Assembly (NCBI RefSeq): GCF_002776525.5
Contig: NC_045438.1
Span: forward strand, 148,468,095 to 148,532,094
Source: Piliocolobus tephrosceles
Lineage: Eukaryota > Chordata > Mammalia > Primates > Cercopithecidae
Length of the DNA stretch: 64,000 bases
Direction: 5' to 3'
The position numbers were made by a program, and so were the translations under genes. Positions 44,977 to 54,645 of this stretch are shown piece by piece; position 1 is the first letter of the stretch, and every line of letters begins with the position of its first letter. The notes beneath the pieces are model-generated. The model saw only the letters and a program-made list of their open reading frames with translations, ran no database searches and was not told the DNA's origin.

Positions 44977-45397
44977 TAGCTTCCTGAGACCACCGTAATG
45001 AAGTGCCACAGATTGGTAGGGGCACAGATAGGGGGTACTTATGCAACAGAAATTTATTCTCTCATGGTTCTGGAGGCCGGAAGTCTGAGGCCAAGGTGAC
45101 AATAGGGTTGGTTTCTTCTGAGGGCCAAGAGGGAAGGGTCTGTTCCAGGTCTCTCTCCTTGGCTTATAGACAGCCGTCTTCTGTGTCTTTATATGGTCTT
45201 CACTGTGTACATATTTGTGTCCTGTTTTTATAAAAAGCATCAGTCATATTGGATTAGGGCCCACCCTAATGACCTCATTTTAATTTAATTACCTGTTTAA
45301 AGAACCTAACTTTAAATACAGTTAAATTCTGAGGTACTGATGGGGGTTAGGACTTCAACACGTGAGTTTTGGGGAGACACAATTCAACAGTAACAGA
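44977..45397 (-). mobile_element. MaLR solo LTR, MLT1-like
   Basis: The complement of an MLT1 LTR: GCTTCCTGAGACCACCGTAATGAAG, CAACAGAAATTTATTCTCTCATGG, TTCTGGAGGCCGGAAGTC, CATCAGTCATATTGGATTAGGGCCCACC, TGACCTCATTTTAATTTAATTACC, GGGGGTTAGGACTTCAACACG, ending AACAGTAACA. A tract GCACAGATAGGGGGTACTTATG near 45020 is not part of the usual element. Confidence 0.9.
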
Positions 45398-46317
45398 TGG
45401 TTCTGGGAAGAGATGTGAACAGAGAGGCAAATTGCTTGAGTTAACCCTAGTCTTGCCAGTAGCTGATTCTCTTAGTCTTTTAGATCTCTGGGTTTCTGTT
45501 CCTGCATGATGTCTTTTGATTCAGGCTAAGACTCAAAGACTGACATTAATCTTATTAGTGAGCCATTTGATGATATTAGGCGTATGCAGCCCAGACATCC
45601 CCGTTTCCTGCAAAAGTCTTTGGTCATCCTTTAGTATCCAAATGAGATGGTCTGAGTCTCCATCACATATATTTCTGGAAGTATTCCTGATATTCCTTGG
45701 ACTGTCAGAGGAGCCTCAATCCTGGAAGCTATCGGGAAGCAGCTGTCTTGCCTCCTGAGACTGCTCTTTTCTTGGATGGTCGTTTTCACGCAGGGCCCAA
45801 TCCTGGTTCCTTCTCCCCAAAGTGTCCTAACCTGGGCTGTTGTGGAGAACAGAACTTTATTGGCAGCCTTATGGGAGAGGAGGGTTTTGAGGCTGTTAAC
45901 AATGCAATGTGCTGCAAGAAAAATCTTCAATGAATTGTAGATTTCTGTGTCTTAAAGATTCCATGCTTTTCTTAATTCGGGGCATTTCTTACTGAGCTGT
46001 CATCTCCCACTTCAGCTTCTACTTATAACCCCTTTCTAGAACTTTCTCTTCCTTCCTTCTTCCCGGTTCCCTCACACACCTCAGTCCAGCCTCTCAAGCT
46101 GTCAATGAACAATCCTTAACATCCTGTTATTTTCATATGCAGACACACAGCTCTTTTCTAGTTTCATCTTTGCTTTTAGGTGGTCCCTGCAGGCAGTAGA
46201 GTGGGGCTGGGGCTCACCTCCCTCAATCAAAGATCTGTCAAGAAATGTTTCCAACCCAGAGTCATCTCCTCTGCTTTGAATTATGCCACTAATAGATTAA
46301 AGCTGCTCAGTCTCTCT
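45398..46317. other. Unassigned non-coding stretch
   Basis: Opposing frames at 45516-45758, 45631-45930 and 45697-45933 overlap and have no recognised domain. No confident repeat. Confidence 0.42.
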
Positions 46318-46699
46318 CTCTTAGTCCATTTTGTGCTGCTATAACATAATACCTGAGATTAGATAACTTATAAAGAACAGACATTTACTCCTTACAGTTC
46401 TGGAGGCTGGAAAGTCACCAGCAGGTTGAGTGTCTGGTAAGAACCCTCTTGCTGCATCCTAAGATGGTGGAGGTGAAAGGGCAAAAAGGGGAGAATGAAT
46501 GCTGTGTCCTCATATGGCAGAAGAACACTGAGAGTGAACTCACTCCTGCAAGCTCCTTTTAGAATGACGTTAATCCATTCATGAGGGTAGAGTCCATCAG
46601 ACCCAAACACCTCCCAAAAGGCCGGGTCTTCCAACACCAACATTGGGGATTAAGTTTCCAACACGTGAATTTTGGGGAACACATTCAGACCATAGCAGT
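46318..46699 (-). mobile_element. MaLR solo LTR, MLT1A/MST-like
   Basis: CTCTTAGTCCATTTTGTGCTGCTATAACATAATACCTGAG, GTTCTGGAGGCTGGAAAGTC, ATTCATGAGGGTAGAGTCC, CACCTCCCAAAAGGCC, ACACCAACATTGGGGATTAAG, CAGACCATAGCA is the complement of a MaLR LTR. Confidence 0.9.
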
Positions 46700-46784
46700 C
46701 TGTTTTGTTTAAAATCAGATCCTCTCCTTTTATCCTATCCTTCTTTCAATTACACTTTATGCAATAGCGTTAGGAATCAATCTT

Positions 46785-47099
46785 CATTTATTTATTTTTA
46801 TTTATTTGTTTATTTTTGAGACTTGGTCTCACTCTATTGCCCAGACTGGATTGTAGTGGCACTATCTCGGCTCACTGCAACCTCCGCCTCCCGGGTTCAA
46901 GCGATTCTTGTGCCTCAACCTTCCAAGTAGCTGGGATTAGAGGCACCCACCACCACGCCTGGCTAATTTTCGTATTTTTAGTAGAGATGGCATTTCACCC
47001 AGTTGACCAGGCTGGTCTCAAACTCCTGATCTCAAGTGATCTACCTCCCTTGACCTCCCAAAGTACTGGGATTATAGGTGTGAGCCACTGCGCTGGGCC
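46785..47099 (-). mobile_element. AluS SINE, full length
   Basis: (ATTT)n-type tail at 46785-46816, then GAGACTTGGTCTCACTCTATTGCCC, CTCCGCCTCCCGGGTTCAAGCG, ending GTGAGCCACTGCGCTGGGCC. Diverged flanking repeats (ggaatcaatcttc / gaaatcactctt) may be the old target duplication. Confidence 0.93.
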
Positions 47100-47499
47100 A
47101 GAAATCACTCTTTAATCTGTAATATAGATGAATAGTAGCTTTGATTACATATTGGTATTTTTGTGTACCATGGATATCAATGGTATGAAAAAAGAAGGCA
47201 TACTTTGTTGTACTGGTTATACACTACCAATGATTATTTAAGCAGAAAAGCATTATAGGACCGTCTACTTGATTTCCTCTCAACTGAAGATTATATGGAT
47301 CAGGGAAGAAATAGCCCACTTCATGCTCATTACTGGTGGAAGGTGCCAACCCCTTTTTTCCTATTAAAGAAAAATATAGCTCTGAATCTCCTGAAAACCC
47401 TCCATAGCTGGGCTAATGTTTTAGTATCTTCACCTTGCCAGGCCTTTCTGTAGTCAGTGCTGCATATCTCAACAGACCCAGTGGACACAGAGGAGCTTA
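47100..47499. other. Unassigned non-coding stretch
   Basis: Nothing recognised. Confidence 0.42.
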
Positions 47500-47650
47500 G
47501 TGGCAAGAATACACACTCTACAGACAGCAAGTTTGGGTTTCAGCCCTTAATTTGTGACTTATAGGTTCTGCGACCCTGGGAAAGTCACTTAAACTCTCCA
47601 ATGTCCAATTCCCTTACCTATAACATGGGGAGGAATCCTGCTTACATTCC
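47500..47650 (+). mobile_element. MIR relic
   Basis: GCAAGTTTGGGTTTCAGCCC, TGACTTATAGGTTCTGCGACCCTGGGAAAGTCACTTAAACTCTCCAATG, CCTTACCTATAACATGGGGAG follows the MIR from its tRNA-derived side through the core. Confidence 0.82.
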
Positions 47651-49149
47651 CATAGGACCAAGTGAAATTTCATTACCAGGAGAACTTTTTGTCTAGAAAA
47701 ACTTGAAGCCAAGGCCAAACTAGGTCACTGCTGTGGCCTCCGATGTGTTTGGACATGTCTGGATATTTAACTGGCAGATAGGCCAGTTTGGGTTTGCCTG
47801 ACAAGCTCAGGGGAGGCACAATGAGTAGTCTGATGGAATCTGACAATTGGTTCCCAAGAGTAACAATTGGTGCCATGTGTAATGGGGAACTAGAAAAAAG
47901 GTGCTCATTCTGAGTCCAGGAATGCCGGTTGAAAGGAAGGGAGCAATAGTTGTGAGTACAAGTGAGGAAATGTCTTCATATTGCCTTCCAACTTAATCTT
48001 GAAGAACCTTCACGATGTTCCTTGAGAGAAGGAAACTGGTGTGAGGATGAAAAGAGGTCCATCCCTGGAGACGCCCTAGGGCGCTAGGAGTGAGACCGGT
48101 TCCTCTATAAGACCCAGTAACTCTGGGCAATGCAGAAGGTATGTTAGCAGGGTGATGCTAGCCGCTGTGTTGGAGTGGACTTAAGTTTAGTAGGGCCTAA
48201 AGATTATATTAATAAAATGTCGCAGGCTTTCTTTGAGAAAAGAATAAACAATTACAAATATAAAATTTGATATGAAAGTGAATATTTCTCTAGAATAATA
48301 CAATAAATCACAATAAATTACATTTTAAAAATCTGACAAATATTACAAAGCTCAGGAAAGTAATAATATATTTTATTAATGACACGACATACGTCTCTGA
48401 TACCTTTTTTCTCCCTTTCTTCGTTGGCATGCCTTTTGATCATCTCTTTATATGACAATGATTTTATACTATCAATTTCTTTAGAGAGAATGAAAACATA
48501 ATTTGGCCTTTCTTTTAGGATGGTTAATCAAAATCGATTCCTAATTATTGTTAGAATGAATAAATGAATGAAAACAATGCAAACAATGTACTCTTTGTGG
48601 CATTCCTACAGCCACAGCAGGTGCTCAACAAACACAAAAATTCTGAAAAATTTTGAGTGATTCTCATAAGAAACAGAGAGATAATCTTTGTTTTTACTAG
48701 GTTTGATGAGAGCCAAATTCTCTGCTTACATGTTTACATGTCTTATGATTACAAGATATTTCCACAAAGAAGCTTCCAACATGCTACTTTTTGTACTTTA
48801 TTCTTCCCTACTACCTACCCCTCTGGTGCAAGGTACCATAGGATCTGTGCATGTTGAGTTAAACCTTCTTGTCATGCTCCTTCACATCTCGATGCCAGGT
48901 GAATTGGCACAAAAGGCAGTAGGAGAATTCCTGGAAGCCATTTCTACACTGATACAGCTAGGGTAATAACTGTATCTGGAAGTGATTTTGATCTAGATAA
49001 ATAGATCCCATTAAAAATCTATAATACACTTCCCTTAACCAGATTCCAAAAATGCCCCTGGCCACTACCAGAGCACATTGACAGGGCCTTTTCTATGATC
49101 TTTGAAAGGAGCCATGCATGTGAAGGGTCCTGAAACTTATGCTTCACTA
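47651..49149. other. Unassigned non-coding stretch
   Basis: No exon or confident dispersed repeat. 48180-48400 is very A+T-rich. Confidence 0.42.
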
Positions 49150-49640
49150 TATGCCTCTGGCTGTAACAGCTAAACTACCCAATTTCAGTGGCTTAGCACA
49201 ATAGTTTATATTTTGTTCATACGAAGACCCACTGGCGGGTGGCAGTAGTGGTATTGAGCAAGGTGATGGGATGGTAGGTGGCAGGCGAGGCCTTGCTCAG
49301 TCATGTAGGGACACAGTCTGACAGCCGTTCTGGCATCTTCAATACTTGGCCTCCAAAGTTGCCCCAGGCACTGACAACCACGAAAAGAAAAAGAAGGCAG
49401 GGAATCATGGACGCTTTTATGGGCCAGGCCAGGAAGTGGTGACCATCACTTTCTCCCACAGTCTATTGGCTGGAACTCAATCACATGGCCTGCAATTGCA
49501 AAGGAGGCTGGGAAATGTAGTATAACTGTGTGCTGTGGGGAAAGAGGAAATGGTTCTGGTGGACCACAGAAGTCTCTGACACAGGAGGAGATGAAACTTT
49601 CCCACAGATGGGACTAGAGTAACACAAGTGTGGCAAGACA
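49150..49640 (-). mobile_element. Possible old LTR fragment
   Basis: GGCTGTAACAGCTAAACTACCC, TTCAGTGGCTTAGCACAATAGTTTATATTTTGTTCATAC, AACTCAATCACATGGCCTGCAATTGCAAAGGAGGCTGGGAAATGTAGT recall a widespread old LTR (MaLR-related) seen in complement. I cannot name the family with confidence. Confidence 0.45.
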
Positions 49641-50943
49641 ACAGTGTTAGAGCCATAGGAAGCATGCTGAAAGGTCATCTATGTTCACAAAAAACTCCTG
49701 GTATGTTTTTGAACCAGAGAAGACATTTGAGGCTGAGTCCTGTTTGTTGACAGAGACTACTGTTTTGTAACTGGAAGTTTTACACTCTTTGTGCCCCCAC
49801 CCTACTGTGGTTTTTGGAAACCAGCCAAAGGGATGATGGTAATGACTATGAGTAAAAGGAGATGTCTAGTGACAAATTTGGACAGTCCAATCACTAAATT
49901 CTACCTATTGCCATTCACTGAAGGGGCTTCCAATGGTTGCTTTTATTTTACTCTGAGTTCCAGTACAGAACATGTCTCATTTACTTTCGGGTCCCAGTGT
50001 CTGGCACAGTGTTATTATATTGGGTTATTGAAAAGAATACTCCTTTTACTCCTAAATACATAAGCATAAGCACAGAATACTTTTTGATATATAATATTGT
50101 TCAAAGCCTCGACAGAATAGATTTTAATGCCCAAGTTTAATGAATTATGCTCATCCTGATCCACAATTCCCAGATATTCAATACTAGTTGAACTTGGGTT
50201 CATGTTTTAAGATTGATTCTTTCCATTAGACCTTTTCTACAACAATTAAAGAAAAACGTAAATCTTGTTTATAAACATATTTTCTTGGCTTTCTTGGAAT
50301 GTGGAAATTCTCTAAATCAATTGGACAAGGTAAGTCCTTCAGGTCTTCTGGCAAGTGGAAAATTGCTTTTCTCTTGAAGCTCTTTTCTAAATGTAAGTTA
50401 AAAATCCATTAGTAAATTAGGCTTAGCTGACTCCATGCATTGATATTTGATCCTTGGAACCTCTCAAGAAAAATCAATGTGTGGGATGCCAGCATAGCTG
50501 GAATCCTCATTCTTAGTGTTCTGCTTGGGCTGAGTGAGCAGAAAGGGTCAATATTTTCCAGAAGAGAGCGATCCAGACTACTCAAGAGAGACTAGCATGG
50601 GACTACTGTTAGGTTAAATAGCACCTGTCTGCTTTCCTGATGAGGTTTGCTAAGGCAGGAAGAAGAGGCTAGAATAAATTTAAAATGAGAAGGTGGAGAA
50701 TTCAAATTCTGTCCACCTAAGGGCAGTTAGTGGCAGCAACGGAATCTGACCTAAACAACAGATTCAAATTAAGCCCTCTTAGCCGTGAGTTTGAAAAAGG
50801 ACGTGATGAAATTGGGGCTGTTGTACACATGACTTGGACAGTTCTCTCTGGTTAGTGGATGTAACCTTAAAAAATAACCAACCGAAACTGAGGCCCTATT
50901 CTCAGACATGCAGTTTCCTTCATCTTCTCTCCCTTTAAAAACA
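49641..50943. other. Unassigned non-coding stretch
   Basis: No gene or confident repeat. Confidence 0.42.
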
Positions 50944-51142
50944 TCAGTGGCTCATGCCTGTAATCTAGGCACTTCGGGATGCTAAGACAGGTGGATCACA
51001 ACGTAAGGAGATGAAGACCATCTGGTTACTAAAAACACAAAAAATTAGGTGGGCACGGTGGCAGGCACCTACAAGCCCAGCTATTAGGGAGGCTGAGACA
51101 GGAGAATCACTTGAACCTGGGAGGCGGAGCTTGCAGTGAGCC
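50944..51142 (+). mobile_element. AluY-like SINE, left part of a split copy
   Basis: CAGTGGCTCATGCCTGTAATC, GATGAAGACCAT (AluY has GATCGAGACCAT), GGCAGGCACCTACAAGCCCAGC, and GAGGCGGAGCTTGCAGTGAGCC, the AluY-type right arm. About 30 bases are missing between GACCATC and ACTAAAAACAC. The element stops at 51142 where LTR12 sequence begins, and continues at 52506-52519 and 53607. Confidence 0.9.
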
Positions 51143-52505
51143 TGATGTCCAGAATTGGTGGGTTCTTGGTCTGGCTGACTTCAAAAATGAAACCATGGAC
51201 CCTCGCAGTGAGTGTTACAGTTCTTAAAGATCGTGTGTCCGGAGTTTGTTCCTTCAAGATGTGTCTGGAGTGTCTTCCTTCTGGTGGGTTCCTGGTCTCG
51301 CTGACAGGAATGAAGCTGTAGGCCTTTGAAGTGAGTTTTACAGCTCTTAAATGTGGGGCGTCTGAGAGTTGTTTGTTCTTCCCAGTGGGTTCATGGTCTC
51401 CCTGGCTGCAGGAGTAAAGCTGCAGACCTTTGCAGTGAGTGTTAACAGCTCATAAAGGTAGCATGGACCCAAAGACTGACTAGCAACAAGATCTATTGTA
51501 AACAACAAAAGAATAAAACTACAACAGTGTGAAAAACGACCACAGTGGCTGGCTTGGCCAGCCTGCTTTTATTCCCTTATCTGACTGCCACCCACATCCT
51601 GCTGATTGGTCCATTTTACAGAGAGCTGATTGGTCCATTTTGACAGTGCTGATTGGGGCGTTTATAATCCCTGAGCTAGACACAGAGTGCTGATTGGTGC
51701 ATTTACAATCCTTTAGCTAGACACAGAGTGCCAGACAGAAAAGTTCTCCAAGTCCCCACTAGGTTAGCTAGATACAGAGTACTGATTGGTGTATTTACAA
51801 ACCTTGAGCTAGACACAGGGTGCTGATTGGTGTATTTACAATCCCTTAGCTGGACATAAAGGTTCTAGACTCGGGAGCCCAGTTGGCTTCACCTAGTGGA
51901 TCTCGCACTGGGGCTGCAGGCCGAGCTGCCCGCCAGTCCTGCCCCATGCGCCCGCACTCCTCAGCCCTTGGGTGGTCTGTGGGACTGGGTGCCATGAAGC
52001 AGGGGGTGCGCAGGAGCCGAGCCTCCCCACCCCGCCCCCGGGGTGGGGGCTTGGACATGGTGGGCTGCAGGTCCTGAGCCCTGCTCCGCGGGGAGGCGGC
52101 TGAGGCCCAGAGAGAATTCCAGCGCGGTGCATGCCGGCCGGCAGTGCTGGGGGAACCAGCACAACCTCCGCAGCTGCTGACCAAGGTGCTAAGCCAAGCC
52201 CCTCATTGCCCTGGGCCAGCTGCGCCGGCGGGCTGCTCTGAGTGCGGGGCCTGCCGAGCCCGTGTCCCGGAGAACTTGCATGGGCCTGTGAGCGCCACGC
52301 CCAGCCCCGGGTCCAGGTTCCAGCCCACGCCTCTCCCTCCACACCTCCTCCCAAGCAGAGGGAGCCGGCTCCCACCTCAGCCAGCCCAGAGAGGGCCTTC
52401 CACAGTGCAATGGCAGACTGAAGAGCTCCTCAAGCACCGCCAAAGTGGACGCCGAGGTCTAGGAGGTGCTGAGAGTGAGTGCTGCTGGCACACTGTCACC
52501 TCTCA
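51143..52505 (-). mobile_element. LTR12 (HERV-9) solo LTR
   Basis: A complete HERV-9 solo LTR in minus orientation, 1363 bp. Read on the minus strand it begins TGAGAGGTGACAGTGTGCC and ends AGAATTCTGGACATCA-type bases, with TG...CA ends. U3 contains a GC-rich 5' half (51860-52500) and then six CCAAT boxes, seen here as ATTGG at 51605, 51629, 51652, 51693, 51785 and 51826. The GATA motif (51587-51592) and TATA-like AATAAAAG (51576-51583) follow. The U5 polyadenylation signal is decayed to AATAGA near 51494. The 4-bp flanks AGCC (51139-51142) and AGCT (52506-52509) fit the 4-bp duplication of HERV-9. No gag, pol or env sequence is present. Confidence 0.95.
51576..51830 (-). promoter_or_regulatory. 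LTR12 U3 promoter/enhancer, leftward
   Basis: Six ATTGG (CCAAT complement) boxes between 51605 and 51830, embedded in about 40-bp U3 repeats (GCTGATTGGTGCATTTACAATC type), lie upstream of GATA and AATAAAAG core elements. In HERV-9 LTRs these repeats bind NF-Y with GATA and zinc-finger factors. If active, transcription would run toward lower coordinates from about 51550. Confidence 0.7.
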
Positions 52506-52519
52506 AGCTGAGATCACGC
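52506..52519 (+). other. 14-bp Alu remnant between two LTR12s
   Basis: AGCTGAGATCACGC is the Alu right-arm sequence that should follow GCTTGCAGTG and precede CACTGCACTCC. The first four bases duplicate AGCC at 51139-51142 with one change. The last four, ACGC, should duplicate GCAC at 53607-53610, with two transitions, one at a CpG. This shows the two LTRs inserted independently into one Alu. Confidence 0.88.
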
Positions 52520-53606
52520 TGAGAGATGAAAAAGTGCTAGCAGCCCTCGCTCTCTCTCGGTGCCTCCTTGGCCTCGGCGTCCGCTCTGGCCACGCTGGAG
52601 GAGCCCTTCAGCCCGCCACTGCACTGTGGAGACCCTTCTCTGGGGTTGGCCGAGGCCAGACCAGGATCCCTCTGCTGTCGGGGTAGAGGCGCAGACAGGA
52701 GCCTGGGCTGCGAATGGCACTGGCTGGCCAGCATGGCTCTGGTTCCCGGTGGGCGTGGACTCGGCGGGCCTTGCAGTTCCACTGAGGGCAGCCGGTCGGT
52801 GCCTGCTGGGCTTGATAGGGGGACAAGCTCCCTCTGGGCTGCTCCAGTGCCTGGGCTAGGTGCCCCAAAGTCCTGTGGCGAGTGCCAGTGAGAGCTAGGC
52901 TTCTGGGATGGGAGGGGACTTGGAGAACTTTTCTGTCTAGCTAAAGGATCGTAAATGCACCAATCAGCACTCTGTGTCTAGTTAAAGGTTTGTAAATGCA
53001 CCAATCAGCACTCTGTGTCTAGCTAATCAGGTGGGGACTTGGAGAACTTTTCTGTCTTGCTGAAGGATTGTAAATGCACCAATCAGCACTCTGTGTCTAC
53101 TAAAGGTTTGTAAATGCACCAATCGGCACTCTGTCAAAACGGACCAATCAGTTCTCTGTAAAATGGACCAATCAGCAGGATGTGGGTGGGGCCAGATAAG
53201 GGAATAAAAGCAGGCTACCCGCTGTGAAAGCAGAGTTTTTTTCGTCCACGTAATGAAGGTTGCTGCTGTTCACTGGGTCTGTATCGCCTTTAAAAGCTGT
53301 AACAGTCACCATGAAGGTTTAAAGCTTCACTCCCGAAGTCAGGGAGATACGACCTTGCCAGGAGGAATGAATCAACTCTGGATGTGCTGTGAACTGTAAC
53401 ACGCACCGTGAAGGTTTAGTAGCTTTACTCTTGCAGCCAGTGAGACCAGAGAAGCCCACCAGAAGGTAAAATACACCATGGGCACATCTGAACATCAAAA
53501 GAAATAAACTCCGGACACTATCTTTTAAGAACTGTAGCACCAAAAGGGTTTGTAGCTTCATTCTTGAAGTCAGGGCAGATCCAAGAACCCACCAATTGTG
53601 GACACA
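52520..53606 (+). mobile_element. LTR12 (HERV-9) solo LTR
   Basis: A second HERV-9 LTR, 1087 bp, in plus orientation. It begins TGAGAGATGAAAAAGTGC and AGCCCTCGCTCTC, contains GAGGAGCCCTTCAGCCCGCC and ends AACCCACCAATTGTGGACACA. The U3 has CCAAT boxes at 52960, 53001, 53079, 53119, 53144 and 53168, then GTGGGTGGGGCCAGATAAGG and AATAAAAG (53203-53210). It is shorter than the neighbour because part of the GC-rich 5' half and repeat array is missing. By eye it differs substantially from the complement of 51143-52505, so the pair is unlikely to be one LTR copied locally. Confidence 0.95.
52960..53210 (+). promoter_or_regulatory. LTR12 U3 promoter/enhancer, rightward
   Basis: Six CCAAT boxes in tandem U3 repeats (TGTAAATGCACCAATCAGC type), a MZF1-like GTGGGTGGGG at 53183-53192, AGATAA at 53194-53199 and AATAAAAG at 53203-53210. 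In active LTR12 copies transcription starts about 25-30 bp beyond this last element, here near 53235. Activity is inferred, not shown. Confidence 0.72.
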
Positions 53607-53656
53607 GCACCACTGCACTCCAGCCTGGGTGAGCGAGACTCTGTCTCAAAATTTTA
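53607..53656 (+). mobile_element. AluY-like SINE, right end of the split copy
   Basis: GCACCACTGCACTCCAGCCTGG, then GTGAGCGAGACTCTGTCTCAAAA, is the Alu terminus that completes the copy starting at 50944. The first four bases are the likely target duplication of the plus-strand LTR. Confidence 0.93.
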
Positions 53657-54300
53657 AATTGTGGTGAAATACAACTAACATTAAAAGTTACCATTTTGAC
53701 TATTTGTAAGTATGTAGTTTGGTAGCATTAAGTACATTCATGTTATTGTGTAACCTACCACCACTGATTTCCGGAACTCTTACCTTACAAAACTGAAATT
53801 CTGTACCCATTAAACAACTCCCTCCAGCTGCTAGTAACCACCGGTCTACTTTTTATCTCTATGAATTTGACTAGCTTAGTTACCTCATGCCAGTGGATTC
53901 TACAGTGTTTGTCCTTTTGTTGCTGGCTTATTCCTGTTAGCATAATGACCTCAAAGTTCAGTCATGTAGCATGTATCAGAATTTTCTTTTTAAGCCTGAA
54001 TTATATTCTATTGTATGTATATAGTACACTTTGATTATCCATTGATTTGTTAAGGGACGCTTGAGTTGTCTCCAGCTTTTGGCTATTGTGAATAATGCTG
54101 CCATGAACACAGGTGTACAAATACCCCTTCAAGTACCTGCTTTTGATTCTTCTGGATCTGTAATTGTTGAATCATAGGGTAATTCTATGTAATTTTTTTG
54201 AGTAATAACTTCCATACCGTTTTCCACAGTGGCTGTACTACTTTGCATTCCCACCAACAGTGAATAAAAGTTTCCAATTTCTCCATACCCCCGGCTGGTT
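53657..54300 (-). mobile_element. L1M fragment, first piece
   Basis: The complement of L1 3' UTR and ORF2 end: GGTGAAATACAACTAACATTAAAAGTTACCATTTTGAC, CCCTCCAGCTGCTAGTAACCACC, GGCTTATTCCTGTTAGCATAATGACCTC, TTGGCTATTGTGAATAATGCTGCCATGAACA, CACAGTGGCTGTACTACTTTGCATTCCCACCAACAGTG. The UTR type is L1MA-L1MB-like. Confidence 0.9.
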
Positions 54301-54460
54301 CTTTTCTTCATTTCCGTGCTTCTCTCCCTGCCTTGGTTCTCTCTCTTCCCTTTCTTTCCTTCCTTTCCTTCTTTCCTTCCTTCCTTCCTCTTCTTTCTTT
54401 TCTTTCCTCTTTCTCTTTCTTTTTCTCTTTCTCTCTTTGTTTTTCTTTGCTTTTTTTTTG
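54300..54460. repeat. Polypyrimidine (CCTT/CTTT)n tract inside L1
   Basis: About 160 bases almost wholly C and T, including TCCTTCCTTCCTTCC and CTTTCTCTTTCTTTTTCTC. It sits where L1 normally reads TTATTTTCTGTTTTTTTTTGATAG, so it is an expansion within the L1. The complementary frame at 54129-54470 encodes only Lys/Glu/Arg repeats and is an artefact. Confidence 0.93.
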
Positions 54461-54645
54461 ATAGTAGCAATCCTAATGGATGTGAGGTGGCAGCTTATTG
54501 TGGTTTTGGTTTGTATTTCCCTAATGATTAGTGATGTTGAGCATATTTCGTATGTTTAGTGGTGAGTTGTATATCTTCTTTGGATACGTGTCTATTCAGA
54601 TTTTTTGCGCATTTTTAAATTGAGTTTTACTGTTGTTATGGCATC
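54461..54645 (-). mobile_element. L1M fragment, second piece
   Basis: GATAGTAGCAATCCTAATGGATGTGAGGTGGCAGC, CCCTAATGATTAGTGATGTTGAGCATATTTCG, CAGATTTTTTGCGCATTTTTAAATTG continue the ORF2 complement beyond the polypyrimidine tract. The L1 match ends near 54645. Confidence 0.9.

Noticed and set aside
52144..52686. A 180-codon plus-strand frame and several overlapping frames across the G+C-rich centre of 51.8-52.9 kb
   Set aside because: It spans both LTR12 copies and the Alu remnant between them. G+C-rich sequence is poor in stop codons, and HERV-9 LTRs do not encode protein here.
51143..53606. A full HERV-9 provirus
   Set aside because: The two LTRs face in opposite directions and only 14 bp of Alu lie between them, with no internal retroviral genes.
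54129..54470. A 113-codon Lys/Glu/Arg-rich minus-strand frame
   Set aside because: It is the translation of the polypyrimidine tract complement plus L1 sequence.
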